DNA from: Comamonas sp. JUb58
Lineage (GTDB): Bacteria; Pseudomonadota; Gammaproteobacteria; Burkholderiales; Burkholderiaceae_C
DNA: 64,000 nt
Direction of reading: 5' to 3'
Assembly: GCF_004364775.1 (NCBI RefSeq)
Contig: NZ_SOAL01000022.1
Span: 34,448 to 98,447 of the forward strand
The notes below the pieces were generated by a model. The model saw only the letters and a list, made by a program, of their open reading frames with translations, was not told where the DNA came from and did not search any database. A program made the position numbers and the translations under genes. Below are positions 53,612 through 62,823 of the stretch, piece after piece; positions within the stretch are counted from its first letter, which is position 1, and each line of letters starts with the position of its first letter.

Positions 53612-54047
53612 GCCTGCTCCACTTGATGATGTTTGTTTGGATGATGGATACGCGTACTACGCACTGACCCGGGATTTTATCTTGCGATTGCTGCGAGCTA
53701 TGAGTGGAAGCATCACAAAAGAAACCAACATTTCGACACATAAATAGCGAATGGCGTGATGCATGCCGCTCAATCAAGATTTTTGCTATTTAAAAACGCG
53801 CGTCCGAAATGGCGGCATCGCTTGCTAGCAGAGCGTTGTGTACACAAGGTAAAGACCGCGATCGGCCCGGTCCATCAGCATTCGTTGGGACAGGTTCCGT
53901 GGTGCTGTGCTGCGCTGCAAGTCCTTGTGGCTTCTTTGTTTATGTTGGCTTTGAAAAACTTGGCATTAGCAAAGCACTATGGATTCAAAATGTTTCTTTT
54001 GCACCACAAAGTGGCAAGCAGCGGGCAACAGCGCGGCAACCGACATG
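53612..54047. other. Non-coding region in front of the aryl polyene operon
   Basis: About 435 bases hold no convincing gene; small ORFs here have composition unlike coding DNA. The region is AT-richer than its surroundings, particularly at 53665-53810, and must contain the promoter for the minus-strand pigment operon and its leader. No sigma-54 element (GC-N10-CC on this strand) was found. I could not choose one -35/-10 pair with confidence. Confidence 0.5.
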
Positions 54048-54089
54048 AAAAAACACCTGCGCCTGGCATCGCTGCCGGGTGCAGGTGTT
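54048..54089 (-). terminator. Rho-independent terminator of the sugar-acid operon
   Basis: On the minus strand a 17-bp stem (54073-54089 with 54053-54069, two imperfect pairs) closes a short loop, and the outer arm runs into six T (complement of 54048-54053). It sits about 65 bp after the dgoD stop and insulates the pigment operon from it. Confidence 0.88.
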
Positions 54090-54153
54090 CACAATGCTCG
54101 CCGCAGCGCCTAGACAGGCTCAGCCTGAACCATGACAGGCTCGGCGCGCTACC

Positions 54154-55302
54154 TCACCACTCCGCCACACTGCCATCCGCATGGCGCCAGACCGGGTTGC
54201 GCCAGCGGTGGCCTTCCTTGGCGCGCTCCACCACATAGGCTTCGTTCACCTCGATACCCAGGCCCGGGCCGCCGGGCATGGCGACATAGCCGTCCTGGTA
54301 GTCAAAGGCATCGCGGTTGTGTACATAGTCGAGCAGGTCATTGCCCTGGTTGTAGTGGATGCCCAGGCTTTGCTCCTGGATGAAGGCGTTGTAGCAGACC
54401 GCATCGATCTGCAGGTTGGCGGCCAGCGCAATCGGGCCCAGTGGGCAATGCAGGGCCACCGCCACATCGTAGGCCTCGGCCATGGCGGCGATCTTGCAGG
54501 TCTCGGTGATGCCGCCGGCATGCGAGGGATCGGGCTGGATGATGTCGACACCGCCCTGCGCAAACACGCGCTTGAAATCCCAGCGCGAATAGAGACGCTC
54601 GCCCAGCGCGATCGGCGCGGCACCGATGGCGGCCAGCTCGGGGATCACTTCCAGGTGCTCGCTGAGAACCGGCTCCTCGATGAACATCAGGTTGAAATCG
54701 CGCAACTCGCGCATCAGCACCTTGGCCATGGGCTTGTGCACCCGGCCGTGGAAGTCCACACCTATGCCGATGTGCTTGCCCACCGACTCGCGGATCATCG
54801 CCACATTGGCCACAGCCTGCTCCACCTTGGCATGGCTGTCGATGTACTGCATCTCTTCGGTGCCGTTCATCTTGACGGCGGTAAAGCCGCGTGCCACTGC
54901 CGCCTGCGCCTGGGCTGCCGTGTCCGCCGGGCGGTCACCCCCGATCCAGGAATAGACGCGGATGCGGTCGCGCACCTTGCCGCCCAGCAGCTCATGCACG
55001 GGCACACCCAGCGCCTTGCCCTTGATGTCCCACAGCGCCTGGTCCACGCCGGCGATGGCACTCATCATCACCGGGCCGCCCCGGTAGAAGCCGGCGCGGT
55101 ACATCACATTCCACAGGTCCTGCACATTGCGCGGGTCGCGGCCCACCAGGTAGTCGGACAGCTCCTCGACCGCAGCGGCCACCGTGTGGGCGCGGCCCTC
55201 CACCACCGGCTCGCCCCAGCCGACGATGCCCTCGTCGGTTTCGATCTTGAGAAAGCACCAGCGCGGTGGCACGATAAAGGTGGTGAGCTTGACGATTTTC
55301 AT
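54154..55302 (-). CDS. dgoD: D-galactonate dehydratase
   Basis: This 382-residue enolase-superfamily enzyme dehydrates D-galactonate to 2-keto-3-deoxy-galactonate. The length equals E. coli DgoD and the sequence aligns without gaps by eye ('[20 protein letters not shown]', '[11 protein letters not shown]'). Metal ligands fit Asp in 'GVDFHGR' (about 183), Glu in 'FIEEPVL' (about 209) and Glu in 'LGERLYS' (about 235), with the catalytic His in 'LHCPLGP' (about 285). It is the last gene of its operon; a terminator follows. No DgoK/DgoA partners are in the window. Confidence 0.95.
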   Translation of the reverse strand: MKIVKLTTFIVPPRWCFLKIETDEGIVGWGEPVVEGRAHTVAAAVEELSDYLVGRDPRNVQDLWNVMYRAGFYRGGPVMMSAIAGVDQALWDIKGKALGVPVHELLGGKVRDRIRVYSWIGGDRPADTAAQAQAAVARGFTAVKMNGTEEMQYIDSHAKVEQAVANVAMIRESVGKHIGIGVDFHGRVHKPMAKVLMRELRDFNLMFIEEPVLSEHLEVIPELAAIGAAPIALGERLYSRWDFKRVFAQGGVDIIQPDPSHAGGITETCKIAAMAEAYDVAVALHCPLGPIALAANLQIDAVCYNAFIQEQSLGIHYNQGNDLLDYVHNRDAFDYQDGYVAMPGGPGLGIEVNEAYVVERAKEGHRWRNPVWRHADGSVAEW

Positions 55303-55351
55303 GGGAAGAACAGAGAAAGAATGGGTGGGGATCAGCGGTTGCGGAGGCGAT

Positions 55352-56389
55352 TCATTCGAAGTCCAGCAGCACCTTCATCGCCTGCGAGCGGTCAGCCGCC
55401 AGCGCAAAGGCGCGGGCTGAATCGCGGTAGGACAAGGTGGCCGATATCAGCGGCTTCACATCGACCAGGCCCTTGTTGAGCAAGGCCACGGCGGTGGCGA
55501 ACTCCTCATGGAAGCGGAAGGAGCCGCGCCAGTCGAACTCCTTGGCCACCAGGGTGTTGATCGGCAAAGTCATCTCGGCACCTGCCAGGCCCAGCTGCAC
55601 GATGGTGGCGCGCGGGCGCAGCACATCAAAGGCACCGCGCAAGGCATGCGGGTTGCCGCTGGCCTCGAATAGCACATCGAACTGGCCCTTGTCGGCCGCG
55701 TAACGCGCCAGCCCATCGGGCGATTCGCCCACATGCACGACCTCATCGGCCCCCACCTGCAAGGCCTTGGCCAGCGGGTGCGCGCTCATGTCGGTGGCCA
55801 CAATGTGCGCGGCGCCTGCGCGGCGCGCTGCGATGATGGCCAGTGCGCCAATTGGTCCGCAGCCCGTCACCAGCACCTTGCGGCCCAGCAAGGGCCCCGC
55901 CCGCTGCACGCCATGCAGGGCCACGGCCAGCGGCTCGGCCATGGCGCCTTCGGCATCGCTGACCTGGGGGGCCAGCAGATGGGCCTGGTGTGCCTCGATG
56001 ACGATCTGCTGGCGGAACGCCCCTTGCACATGGGGGCTGCGCATCGCGCTGCCGTAGTAGCGCATGTCCAGGCAGTGGTTTTGCAGGCCCATCTGGCAAA
56101 AGCGGCACTGGCCGCAGGGCCAGCTGGGGCTGACTGCAATGCGCTGGCCGGCAGCGAAGCCCGTCACCTCGGCACCCACGGACTCGATGACACCCGAGAC
56201 CTCATGGCCCAGCACCATCGGCTCCTTGATGCGCACGGTGCCAAAACCGCCGTGCTGGTAGTAATGCAGATCAGAGCCGCAGATGCCGCCGCAGCGCACC
56301 CGCACCAGCATCTGGCCAGGCCCGGGCGCAGGCGCGGGGACGGATTGCACCCGCAGATCGCCGGGTGCGTGGATAACAAGCGCTTCCAT
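55352..56389 (-). CDS. Zinc-dependent polyol/acid-sugar dehydrogenase
   Basis: This 345-residue medium-chain dehydrogenase has the catalytic zinc Cys in '[11 protein letters not shown]' and His/Glu in 'LGHEVSG', a structural zinc set '[15 protein letters not shown]', and the NAD-binding '[10 protein letters not shown]'. It is most like L-idonate 5-dehydrogenase and RspB-type enzymes; L-gulonate or L-idonate 5-oxidation is likely. ATG 56389 was chosen over the upstream ORF start because only from there does the normal N-terminus begin. It lies between dgoD and a TRAP binding protein gene. Confidence 0.88.
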   Translation of the reverse strand: MEALVIHAPGDLRVQSVPAPAPGPGQMLVRVRCGGICGSDLHYYQHGGFGTVRIKEPMVLGHEVSGVIESVGAEVTGFAAGQRIAVSPSWPCGQCRFCQMGLQNHCLDMRYYGSAMRSPHVQGAFRQQIVIEAHQAHLLAPQVSDAEGAMAEPLAVALHGVQRAGPLLGRKVLVTGCGPIGALAIIAARRAGAAHIVATDMSAHPLAKALQVGADEVVHVGESPDGLARYAADKGQFDVLFEASGNPHALRGAFDVLRPRATIVQLGLAGAEMTLPINTLVAKEFDWRGSFRFHEEFATAVALLNKGLVDVKPLISATLSYRDSARAFALAADRSQAMKVLLDFE

Positions 56390-56426
56390 GTCAGGAGTTC
56401 CTAGTTGGCTTGGATAAGGGAGTGGC

Positions 56427-57452
56427 TCAAGGCTTGGTCTTACGGTAGCTGGCCAGCGCCGCATAGAACGACTGGGCAAACTCAACGCCCACCGTCGCCT
56501 GGTTCTTGTCGATCACCGGCTGCACCGCAGCGCGGATCTTCTCCAGCTCGGCCGGCGGCATCTCGCCCACCTGCATGCCATGCGATTTGAGCTGGGCGAC
56601 CACCTCGCCGGCCTGGCGCAGCTCTTCGCTGCGTTGCAAGGTGCGGGCCTTTTCGGCGGATTGCTGCACCGCCTGCTGCTGCGCGGGCGTCAAGGCCGAC
56701 CACCATTTGTCCGAGGCAATCAAGGCCACCGGCGTGTAGACATGGTTGGTGATGGTCAGGTACTTCTGCACCTCGTACATCTTGTTGGCATACATGTCGA
56801 CCACCGGGTGCTCATAGCCGTCCAGGGCCTTGATCTCCAGCGCGGGGTAGACCTCGGAGAAGGCCATCGGCACGGCATTCATGCCCATGGCATTGAAGCT
56901 GGCCAGCGCCATCGGGCTTTGCATGACGCGCACGCGCAGGCCCTTCATGTCCGCCAGCGAGGCCAGCTGGCGCTTGCTGTTGGACATATTCCGGAAGGCG
57001 CCGCCCGCCCAGACCAGGCCGCGCATCTTCATGTCGGCAATGCCGTCCAGCATCTGGCGGCCAATGGGGCCATCGAGCACATGGGCGGCTTCGGCATCGC
57101 TGGCAAACAGAAACGGAAAATCAAAAATCTGCAGTGCCTTCTTGCGCGCAGCGATGGGCGATAGCGCGCCCATATACAGGTCCTGCGTGCCGCTTTGCAC
57201 CGCAATCAGCATCTTGTCTTCGCTGCCCAGGGTGGCGCTGCTGTACACATCGATCAGCACCTTGCCATCAGTCGCCTTGGCCACATCGGCAGCAAACTGC
57301 TTCATCGCGATGGCGCGAGGGTGCGAATCGGCAAAGGAATGGCCCAGGCGTGCACGCTTGCCCTCCTGGGCCTGGGCGGGCGCCAGGCTCAGGACTGCCA
57401 AGGTGGCGAAGGCAAGGCCTGCAACGAGGCTTCGGCGTTGGATCAGTTTCAT
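56427..57452 (-). CDS. TRAP transporter substrate-binding protein (DctP type), copy 2
   Basis: This 341-residue periplasmic protein has a signal peptide ending 'APAQA'. The DctP fold is shown by 'LGHSFADSHPRAIAMKQFA', 'GALSPIAARKKALQIFDFPFLF' and the ligand carboxylate-binding Arg in 'LRVRVMQSPMAL'. It is a paralogue of the protein encoded at 59577-60590, and only one permease pair lies between them. Likely ligands are sugar acids. AGGAG precedes the start. Confidence 0.93.
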   Translation of the reverse strand: MKLIQRRSLVAGLAFATLAVLSLAPAQAQEGKRARLGHSFADSHPRAIAMKQFAADVAKATDGKVLIDVYSSATLGSEDKMLIAVQSGTQDLYMGALSPIAARKKALQIFDFPFLFASDAEAAHVLDGPIGRQMLDGIADMKMRGLVWAGGAFRNMSNSKRQLASLADMKGLRVRVMQSPMALASFNAMGMNAVPMAFSEVYPALEIKALDGYEHPVVDMYANKMYEVQKYLTITNHVYTPVALIASDKWWSALTPAQQQAVQQSAEKARTLQRSEELRQAGEVVAQLKSHGMQVGEMPPAELEKIRAAVQPVIDKNQATVGVEFAQSFYAALASYRKTKP

Positions 57453-57554
57453 GGTCGGCTCCTTGTCTTTTCTGGGCAAAGCCCGCCCTTGGCGCTTGCG
57501 GCTTGCAAGCGCTCATGGCTTTTCAATGAATGGGTTTGGGTAACGGTTTGGCGC

Positions 57555-58835
57555 TTAGCGGCTCATCATCTCCAGCGGCCACATGACGATCTGCGGGAAC
57601 ACCACCAGCAGGAACATCACAATCGTCTGAGCCACCATGAAGGGGATCACGCCCTTGATGGCACCACTCATCGGTATCTTGGCCACCCCGCAGACGACAT
57701 TGAGCACGGTGCCCACCGGCGGTGTGACCAGGCCGATGGCGTTGTTCATGATGAACAGCACACCGAAGTAGACCGGGTCGATGCCCGCTTGCTTGAGCAC
57801 CGGCATCAGCACCGGGGTCATGATCAGCACGGTGGGCGTGAAGTCCAGCGCCGTGCCTACCAGCAGCACCAGCACCATCAGCGCAAAGGTCAGCAGCATC
57901 TTGTTGTCCATCAGCGGCTCCACCAGGGCGGCCAGCTGCTGCGGGATGTTGGCGGTGGTGATCAGCCAGGCCGACACGCCAGCGGCCGACACCAGGAACA
58001 TGATGATGGCGGTGGTCTCAGCGGCGCGGTAGATCAGCGCGAACAGCTGGTTCAGCTTGATCTCGCGGTAGATGAACATGCCCACGACCAGCGAGTACAT
58101 CGCGGCAATGACGGCGGCTTCGGTTGGGGTGAACCAGCCGAACTTCAGGCCACCGATGATGACCACCGGAAGCACCAGCGCCCACAGCGACTGGCGAGTA
58201 GCAGTCAGGCGCTCGGCCGTCGTGCGCTTGGGCTCGGTGATGATCGGGTCGCGGCCAATGCACCAGCGCCAGGCCAGCAAGATCGCCAGCCCCATCAGCA
58301 GGCCCGGCACAATGCCGGCCATGAACAGCTTGGTGATGGACACGCCACCGGTCACGCCGTACAGGATCATCGCGATCGATGGCGGAATCACCGGCGCAAT
58401 GATGCCGCCGCAGGCGATCAGGCCACAGGACCGGTTGACCTCATAGCCGGCCTTGCGCATCATCGGCACCAGCACAGCGGCCAGTGCGGCGGTATCGGCC
58501 ACGGCCGAGCCCGACAGCGAGGCCATGATGACCGCAGCGCCCACGGCCACATAGCCCAGGCCGCCACGGATATGGCCAATCCAGGCCATGGCCATGTGGA
58601 TGATGCGGCGGGTCATGCCGCCGGCGTTCATGAACTCACCCGCCAGCATGAAGAAGGGCACGGCCAGCAGCGGGAAGCTATTGGCGCCATCCCACATGTT
58701 CTGCACGACGATCTGCGGATCGGTAAAGCCCATGTAGTACATCAGCGCCAGGCCGCAGCCGATCAGCGCAAACGCAATGGGCATGCCCAGGGCCATCAGC
58801 CCCAGCAAGGACGAGATAAAAATGAAGATGGTCAT
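57555..58835 (-). CDS. dctM: TRAP transporter large permease (DctM)
   Basis: This 426-residue polytopic inner-membrane subunit has about twelve helices and is the sodium-coupled import channel. Family motifs include 'PLLAVPFFMLAGEFMNAGG' and 'GLVTPPVGTVLNV'. It overlaps the small permease gene by four bases. It serves acid-sugar uptake with either or both binding proteins. Confidence 0.95.
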   Translation of the reverse strand: MTIFIFISSLLGLMALGMPIAFALIGCGLALMYYMGFTDPQIVVQNMWDGANSFPLLAVPFFMLAGEFMNAGGMTRRIIHMAMAWIGHIRGGLGYVAVGAAVIMASLSGSAVADTAALAAVLVPMMRKAGYEVNRSCGLIACGGIIAPVIPPSIAMILYGVTGGVSITKLFMAGIVPGLLMGLAILLAWRWCIGRDPIITEPKRTTAERLTATRQSLWALVLPVVIIGGLKFGWFTPTEAAVIAAMYSLVVGMFIYREIKLNQLFALIYRAAETTAIIMFLVSAAGVSAWLITTANIPQQLAALVEPLMDNKMLLTFALMVLVLLVGTALDFTPTVLIMTPVLMPVLKQAGIDPVYFGVLFIMNNAIGLVTPPVGTVLNVVCGVAKIPMSGAIKGVIPFMVAQTIVMFLLVVFPQIVMWPLEMMSR

Positions 58836-59413
58836 GCGCGACCTCCTTGTGGCGGGGTCTGCTCCTGCATGGCGTGCTCGGCCTCGCGCGCCTCTTCCAT
58901 GCCCTCTTCCTGCACATCGATCAACTCATAATCTGCCACCTTGCCCAGCACCAGACGCACCAGGTTGGACAGGCAGATAAAGCCAATCGCCGTGCCGGTG
59001 AAATAGCTCACGCCATAGACCCAGAGCATGCTCAGCTGCGCCACCGGCGATGCGTTGCCCGCGATGATGTCGTGCTGCAGCCAGGTGCCGTAGACGATGT
59101 AGACGCAGCACAGCAGCATGATGGCCTGGCTCAGGCCCCAGCAAACACGGCGGCCGGCCAACGGCATCATCTGCACCATCAAATCCACCCCCAGATGGGC
59201 GCGCTTGCGCATGCCCACGATGGCTCCCAGAAAGGTCAGCCACACAAAGGCAAAGCGTGGCACCTCTTCCGACAGATCAATGCCGGTATTGAAAAACAGC
59301 CGTAGCATCACATTGCCGAACACCATCACCAGCATGACGAGCATGCACAGCACCATCATGATTTCCAGCGCGCGCGTCAGCCCGTCCGCGAGCATTTTGA
59401 GTACCTTGCCCAT
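58832..59413 (-). CDS. dctQ: TRAP transporter small permease (DctQ)
   Basis: This 193-residue four-helix membrane protein partners with DctM. Helices are near 'IMMVLCMLVMLVMVFGNVML', 'FAFVWLTFLGAIVGM' (with the conserved 'RKRAHLGVD'), 'GLSQAIMLLCCVYIVYG' and 'SYFTGTAIGFICLSN'. The C-terminal tail is long, acidic and Gln-rich (about 165-193). ATG 59413 follows GGAAAGG and was preferred to a much longer ORF from 59539. Confidence 0.92.
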   Translation of the reverse strand: MGKVLKMLADGLTRALEIMMVLCMLVMLVMVFGNVMLRLFFNTGIDLSEEVPRFAFVWLTFLGAIVGMRKRAHLGVDLMVQMMPLAGRRVCWGLSQAIMLLCCVYIVYGTWLQHDIIAGNASPVAQLSMLWVYGVSYFTGTAIGFICLSNLVRLVLGKVADYELIDVQEEGMEEAREAEHAMQEQTPPQGGRA

Positions 59414-59576
59414 GGCAATACCTTTCCCGGCAGCGCGGCCTTGTGCCGTGCCACCACCTGAAGCTTGTAGGTCTATGTCGGCAGCGCCGCACCAGGGGGC
59501 GCTGCCAGAACGTTGAAGAGAAGCAAAGGGAGCGGACACGGCTTAGACAGCCGCTGCCCAGCACCCTTTCTGGGCT

Positions 59577-60590
59577 TTACTGGGCCTTGCGGGCCTGTTC
59601 GATTTCGGCAAAGAAGCCCTTGACGAACTCGTCGCCAATCTGGGGCGAGAACTTGGCCAGCACGGGCTTGACCTTGTCCTGCATGCGCGCCAGCTCGGCT
59701 GCAGGCATGCTGTCCACCGTCACGCCAGCCTTCTTGAAGTTCTCGACAGCCAGGCTGTCGCCTTCATCGAGCAGCTTGCGTTGCAGCAGGCCGGCTTCGG
59801 TGGCGGCCTTTTGCACACCGGCCTTGTCGGCGGGCGAGAGGCTGTCCCAGAATTTCTTCGATGCAACCAGGGCCGATGGCGTGTAGACGTGGTTGGTGAT
59901 GGTGATGTACTTCTGCACTTCCTGCATCTTGTTGGCCCACATGTGCTGCAGCGGGTTCTCCTGGCCGTCCAGCGCCTTGATCTCCAGAGCAGGGAACACC
60001 TCGGCAAAGGCCATCGGCGTGGCATTGGCGCCCAGGGTCTTCCAGGTGTCCAGCGCGACCGGGTTGGTCATCACGCGGATCTTCAGGCCACTCACATCCT
60101 CGGGCTTGGCCACGCGGTGCTTGCTGTTGGACAGGTTGCGAAAGCCCATGCCGGTCCAGGTCAGGCCCACCAGGTTGGCCGGTGCGATCTTCTCGAAAAT
60201 CTTCTTGGACGAGGCGCCATCGAGCACGGCATAGACCTCGGCCGAGTTGCGGAACATGAAGGGCAGATCCCAGACCTGCACTTCCTTGACCCGCGAGGAC
60301 AGCGGCGCCAGGGTGCCGATGTACAGATCCTGCGTGCCTGCCTGCACGGCCTGCAGCTGCTTCTCGTCGCTGCCCAGCACGGCGCTGTGGTAGGCCTGCA
60401 CCTTGACATTGCCATTGGTGTAGGTGGATGCAAGCTCGGCGAACTTGTTCATCGCAATCGCTTGCGGGTGGCTCTCGGGCATCGCATGGCCCACGCGTGC
60501 CTTGACTTCGGCATAGGCCGCGCCAGCGCCCATTGCCGATGCCGCCAGGGTGGCCAGCAGAATGCGGCGCAGTTGGAAGTGAGTGGTCAT
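59577..60590 (-). CDS. TRAP transporter substrate-binding protein (DctP type), copy 1
   Basis: This 337-residue periplasmic protein has a signal peptide ending 'GAAYA'. DctP motifs include 'VGHAMPESHPQAIAMNKFA', 'IGTLAPLSSRVKEVQVWDLPFMF' and binding Arg in 'LKIRVMTNPVALDTW'. It lies directly before the permease genes with a 163-bp gap. It shares many motifs with the copy at 56427-57452 but is clearly diverged, suggesting a different ligand preference. Confidence 0.94.
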   Translation of the reverse strand: MTTHFQLRRILLATLAASAMGAGAAYAEVKARVGHAMPESHPQAIAMNKFAELASTYTNGNVKVQAYHSAVLGSDEKQLQAVQAGTQDLYIGTLAPLSSRVKEVQVWDLPFMFRNSAEVYAVLDGASSKKIFEKIAPANLVGLTWTGMGFRNLSNSKHRVAKPEDVSGLKIRVMTNPVALDTWKTLGANATPMAFAEVFPALEIKALDGQENPLQHMWANKMQEVQKYITITNHVYTPSALVASKKFWDSLSPADKAGVQKAATEAGLLQRKLLDEGDSLAVENFKKAGVTVDSMPAAELARMQDKVKPVLAKFSPQIGDEFVKGFFAEIEQARKAQ

Positions 60591-60654
60591 CTGTCTGTCT
60601 CCGTCTTTGTTGTGAATCGAAAAAAGCCGGCGCTCTTGCCCGGCACGCTGGGAA

Positions 60655-61902
60655 TCAGGGGGTCTGCAGGCTCCCGTCGCTCAGGCGGGTCTGCGTCCAG
60701 GTGGTGACCGCGCTGCTGCAGGGGTACTTGGCGGCCTCGCGCTCATCAATGTCCACACCCAGACCGGGTTGCTCATTGGCGTAGACATAGCCATTGCGGA
60801 AGCTTGGCAAGCCAGGGAACACAGCCAGCAAGGCATCGCGCGGGCCCTTGAGCTCCTGGATCACAAAATTGGGCGGCTCGGTGCCCGACCATTCCTGCAC
60901 GCCAAAATTGCGAGAGGCCAGGTCGATATGGATATTGGCCGCATGCGCCAGCGGCGACATATCGCCCGGGCCGTGCCAAGCGGTGCGCACGCCATATTGC
61001 TCGGCAAACAGCTGCAGCTTGCGCGCGGGGGTGATGCCGCCCACCTGGCTCAGGTGCACGCGGATAAAGTCGATGAGCCGCTCGGCGATGATGCCGCGCC
61101 ACTCAAAGGGGTGGTTGAACAGCTCGCCCTGGGCCAGCGGCACATTGGTCTTGTCGCGCAGCTGGCGCAGCCAGTCGCCCTCTTCCAGCGCAATCGCGTC
61201 TTCCAGAAAGAACAGCTCATAGGGCTCGAGCGCCTGCGCAAAGCGGATCGCATCGGCGGGCTTGAGGCGCTCGTGCACGTCATGGCACAGCTCCACCTCA
61301 AAGCCGATGCGGCTGCGGATGGCGTCGAACATTTTCAGCGTCTCGCGCATGTACTTGCGCGCATCGAGGTAGATGCCGTCTGCTGCGCCCTGCGGCGCCG
61401 TACCAGGCGCCGCGCCAAAGCCGCCACCGCCATAGCCTCCGCTTTGGCAGCGGATATGGGTGATACCCTGCTCGCGGTACTTCTGGATGTTGTCGCAAAG
61501 CTCTTCCAGATCACGCCCATCGGCATGGCGGTAGATGGGCACGCCCTCGCGCAGCTTGCCGCCCAGCAGCTGGTAGAGCGGCATGCCAGCCTGCTTGCCC
61601 TTCAGGTCCCACAGCGCCATGTCCACACCCGAGATCGCATTGTTCTCGATGGGGCCGTTGCGCCAGTAGGCGTTCTGGTGCATCAGCTGCCACAGCTCTT
61701 CAATCTGGCTGGCGTCACGGCCGATCAGCAGCGGGCGCAGGTACTGCTCGACCAGGCACTGCACGGCCAGGTGGCGGTAGGCAAAGGTGGCGCAGCCCAG
61801 GCCGTAGAGGCCGGGCTGGTTGGTCTCAATCTTGACGACCAGAAGGTTGATGCCCTCTGGCGCCGTTGCGATGACTTTGACGTCGGTAATCAAGGTAGCC
61901 AT
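60655..61902 (-). CDS. ManD/RspA-like acid-sugar dehydratase
   Basis: This 415-residue enolase-superfamily enzyme belongs to the mannonate dehydratase subgroup: 'LQLLAE'-type barrel strands, 'HIRCQSGGYGGGG' and 'EVELCHDVHERL', 'FFLEDAI', 'LAQGELFNHP' (metal ligands Asp, Glu, Glu), and 'TAWHGPGDMSP'. It would convert D-mannonate (or D-gluconate in low-activity members) to 2-keto-3-deoxygluconate. The long Gly-rich loop is typical of this subgroup. It sits 14 bases after the SDR gene. Confidence 0.88.
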   Translation of the reverse strand: MATLITDVKVIATAPEGINLLVVKIETNQPGLYGLGCATFAYRHLAVQCLVEQYLRPLLIGRDASQIEELWQLMHQNAYWRNGPIENNAISGVDMALWDLKGKQAGMPLYQLLGGKLREGVPIYRHADGRDLEELCDNIQKYREQGITHIRCQSGGYGGGGFGAAPGTAPQGAADGIYLDARKYMRETLKMFDAIRSRIGFEVELCHDVHERLKPADAIRFAQALEPYELFFLEDAIALEEGDWLRQLRDKTNVPLAQGELFNHPFEWRGIIAERLIDFIRVHLSQVGGITPARKLQLFAEQYGVRTAWHGPGDMSPLAHAANIHIDLASRNFGVQEWSGTEPPNFVIQELKGPRDALLAVFPGLPSFRNGYVYANEQPGLGVDIDEREAAKYPCSSAVTTWTQTRLSDGSLQTP

Positions 61903-61916
61903 GCTGCTGCGCCCAC

Positions 61917-62687
61917 TTACAGCACCGCCAGCCAGCCACCATCCACATAGATGATCTGGCCGTTGACATAGTTGGATGCGCCCGAGGCCAGGTAAATGGC
62001 GGTGCCCACCAGCTCATCGGGGCGGCCCCAGCGCTGCGTGGGGTTGCTGGCCTTGACCCAGGCGTCAAACGCCACGTTGTTGACCAGGGCCTCGTTCATG
62101 TCGGTGAGGATGTAGCCCGGGCCAATGGAGTTGGCCTGGATGCCATGCATGGCCCATTCGGCCGCCATCGCCTTGGAGAGCATCTTGATGCCGCCCTTGG
62201 CCACCGTATAGGGCGCCACCGTGGCGCGTGCCGCCTCGCTGGTGAGCGAGCCGATATTGATGATCTTGCCGCCGGTGCCGCGTTCGATCATGCGGCGTGC
62301 TGCCGTGCGGCCCACGACAAAGGCGGCCGTCAGGTTGGTGTTGATGACCCGGCTCCAGTCCTCCAGCGACACATCGAGCAACGGCTCGCGGTGCTGGATG
62401 CCGGCGTTGTTGACGACGATATCGATCGCCAGTCCCTGGGCATCAAACGCGGCAAAGGCCGCTTCCACCGCCGCCTGGTCGGCCACATCAAAGGCCGCCC
62501 CTTGGGCTTGGAGGCCCATGCCCTGCAGCTGCGCCACGGCCGCATCGACTGCGGCCTGCTGGCGGCTATTGATCACCACGGTCGCTCCTGATTCGGCCAG
62601 GCCCTGGGCCAGCGCCAGCCCAATGCCGCGCGAGGAACCGGTAATCAGCGCAGTACGGCCCGACAGATCAAACAGGGAACGAGACAT
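61917..62687 (-). CDS. SDR oxidoreductase, gluconate 5-dehydrogenase-like
   Basis: This 256-residue short-chain dehydrogenase has 'GSSRGIGLALA', 'NNAGIQHREPL', catalytic Ser in 'IGSLTSEAA' and Tyr/Lys in 'YTVAKGG', with end 'VNGQIIYVDGGW'. It is most similar to IdnO-type gluconate 5-dehydrogenases, but in this operon it could also reduce D-fructuronate to D-mannonate. It is the first gene of the operon; a candidate operator lies 46-57 bp upstream. Confidence 0.9.
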   Translation of the reverse strand: MSRSLFDLSGRTALITGSSRGIGLALAQGLAESGATVVINSRQQAAVDAAVAQLQGMGLQAQGAAFDVADQAAVEAAFAAFDAQGLAIDIVVNNAGIQHREPLLDVSLEDWSRVINTNLTAAFVVGRTAARRMIERGTGGKIINIGSLTSEAARATVAPYTVAKGGIKMLSKAMAAEWAMHGIQANSIGPGYILTDMNEALVNNVAFDAWVKASNPTQRWGRPDELVGTAIYLASGASNYVNGQIIYVDGGWLAVL

Positions 62688-62732
62688 GGAATGGCGACCT
62701 TGAGAATTTCAGAAGTCGCCATCATCGTTTTA

Positions 62733-62744
62733 TTTGTATGATGA
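62733..62744 (+). promoter_or_regulatory. Candidate operator upstream of the sugar-acid operon
   Basis: The 12-mer TTTGTATGATGA also occurs, inverted, at 63552-63563 over the start of the GntR-type regulator gene. The flanks are similar too (T-rich on one side, TGA..TC on the other). Shared sites at an operon and its linked regulator are typical of FadR-family operators. This is inference from position and identity. Confidence 0.5.
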
Positions 62745-62823
62745 TTGAATCAGAGCAAACCCTAGACTTTTATCGCTCTTGCGCTTTGCGCGACAGCCGC
62801 CTGGGGCCTGGATTTAGCGGCTT

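Noticed and set aside
53809..54048. A 79-residue plus-strand ORF in the gap before the pigment operon
   Set aside because: There is no convincing ribosome-binding site, no recognisable motif, and its codon use is unlike neighbouring genes.
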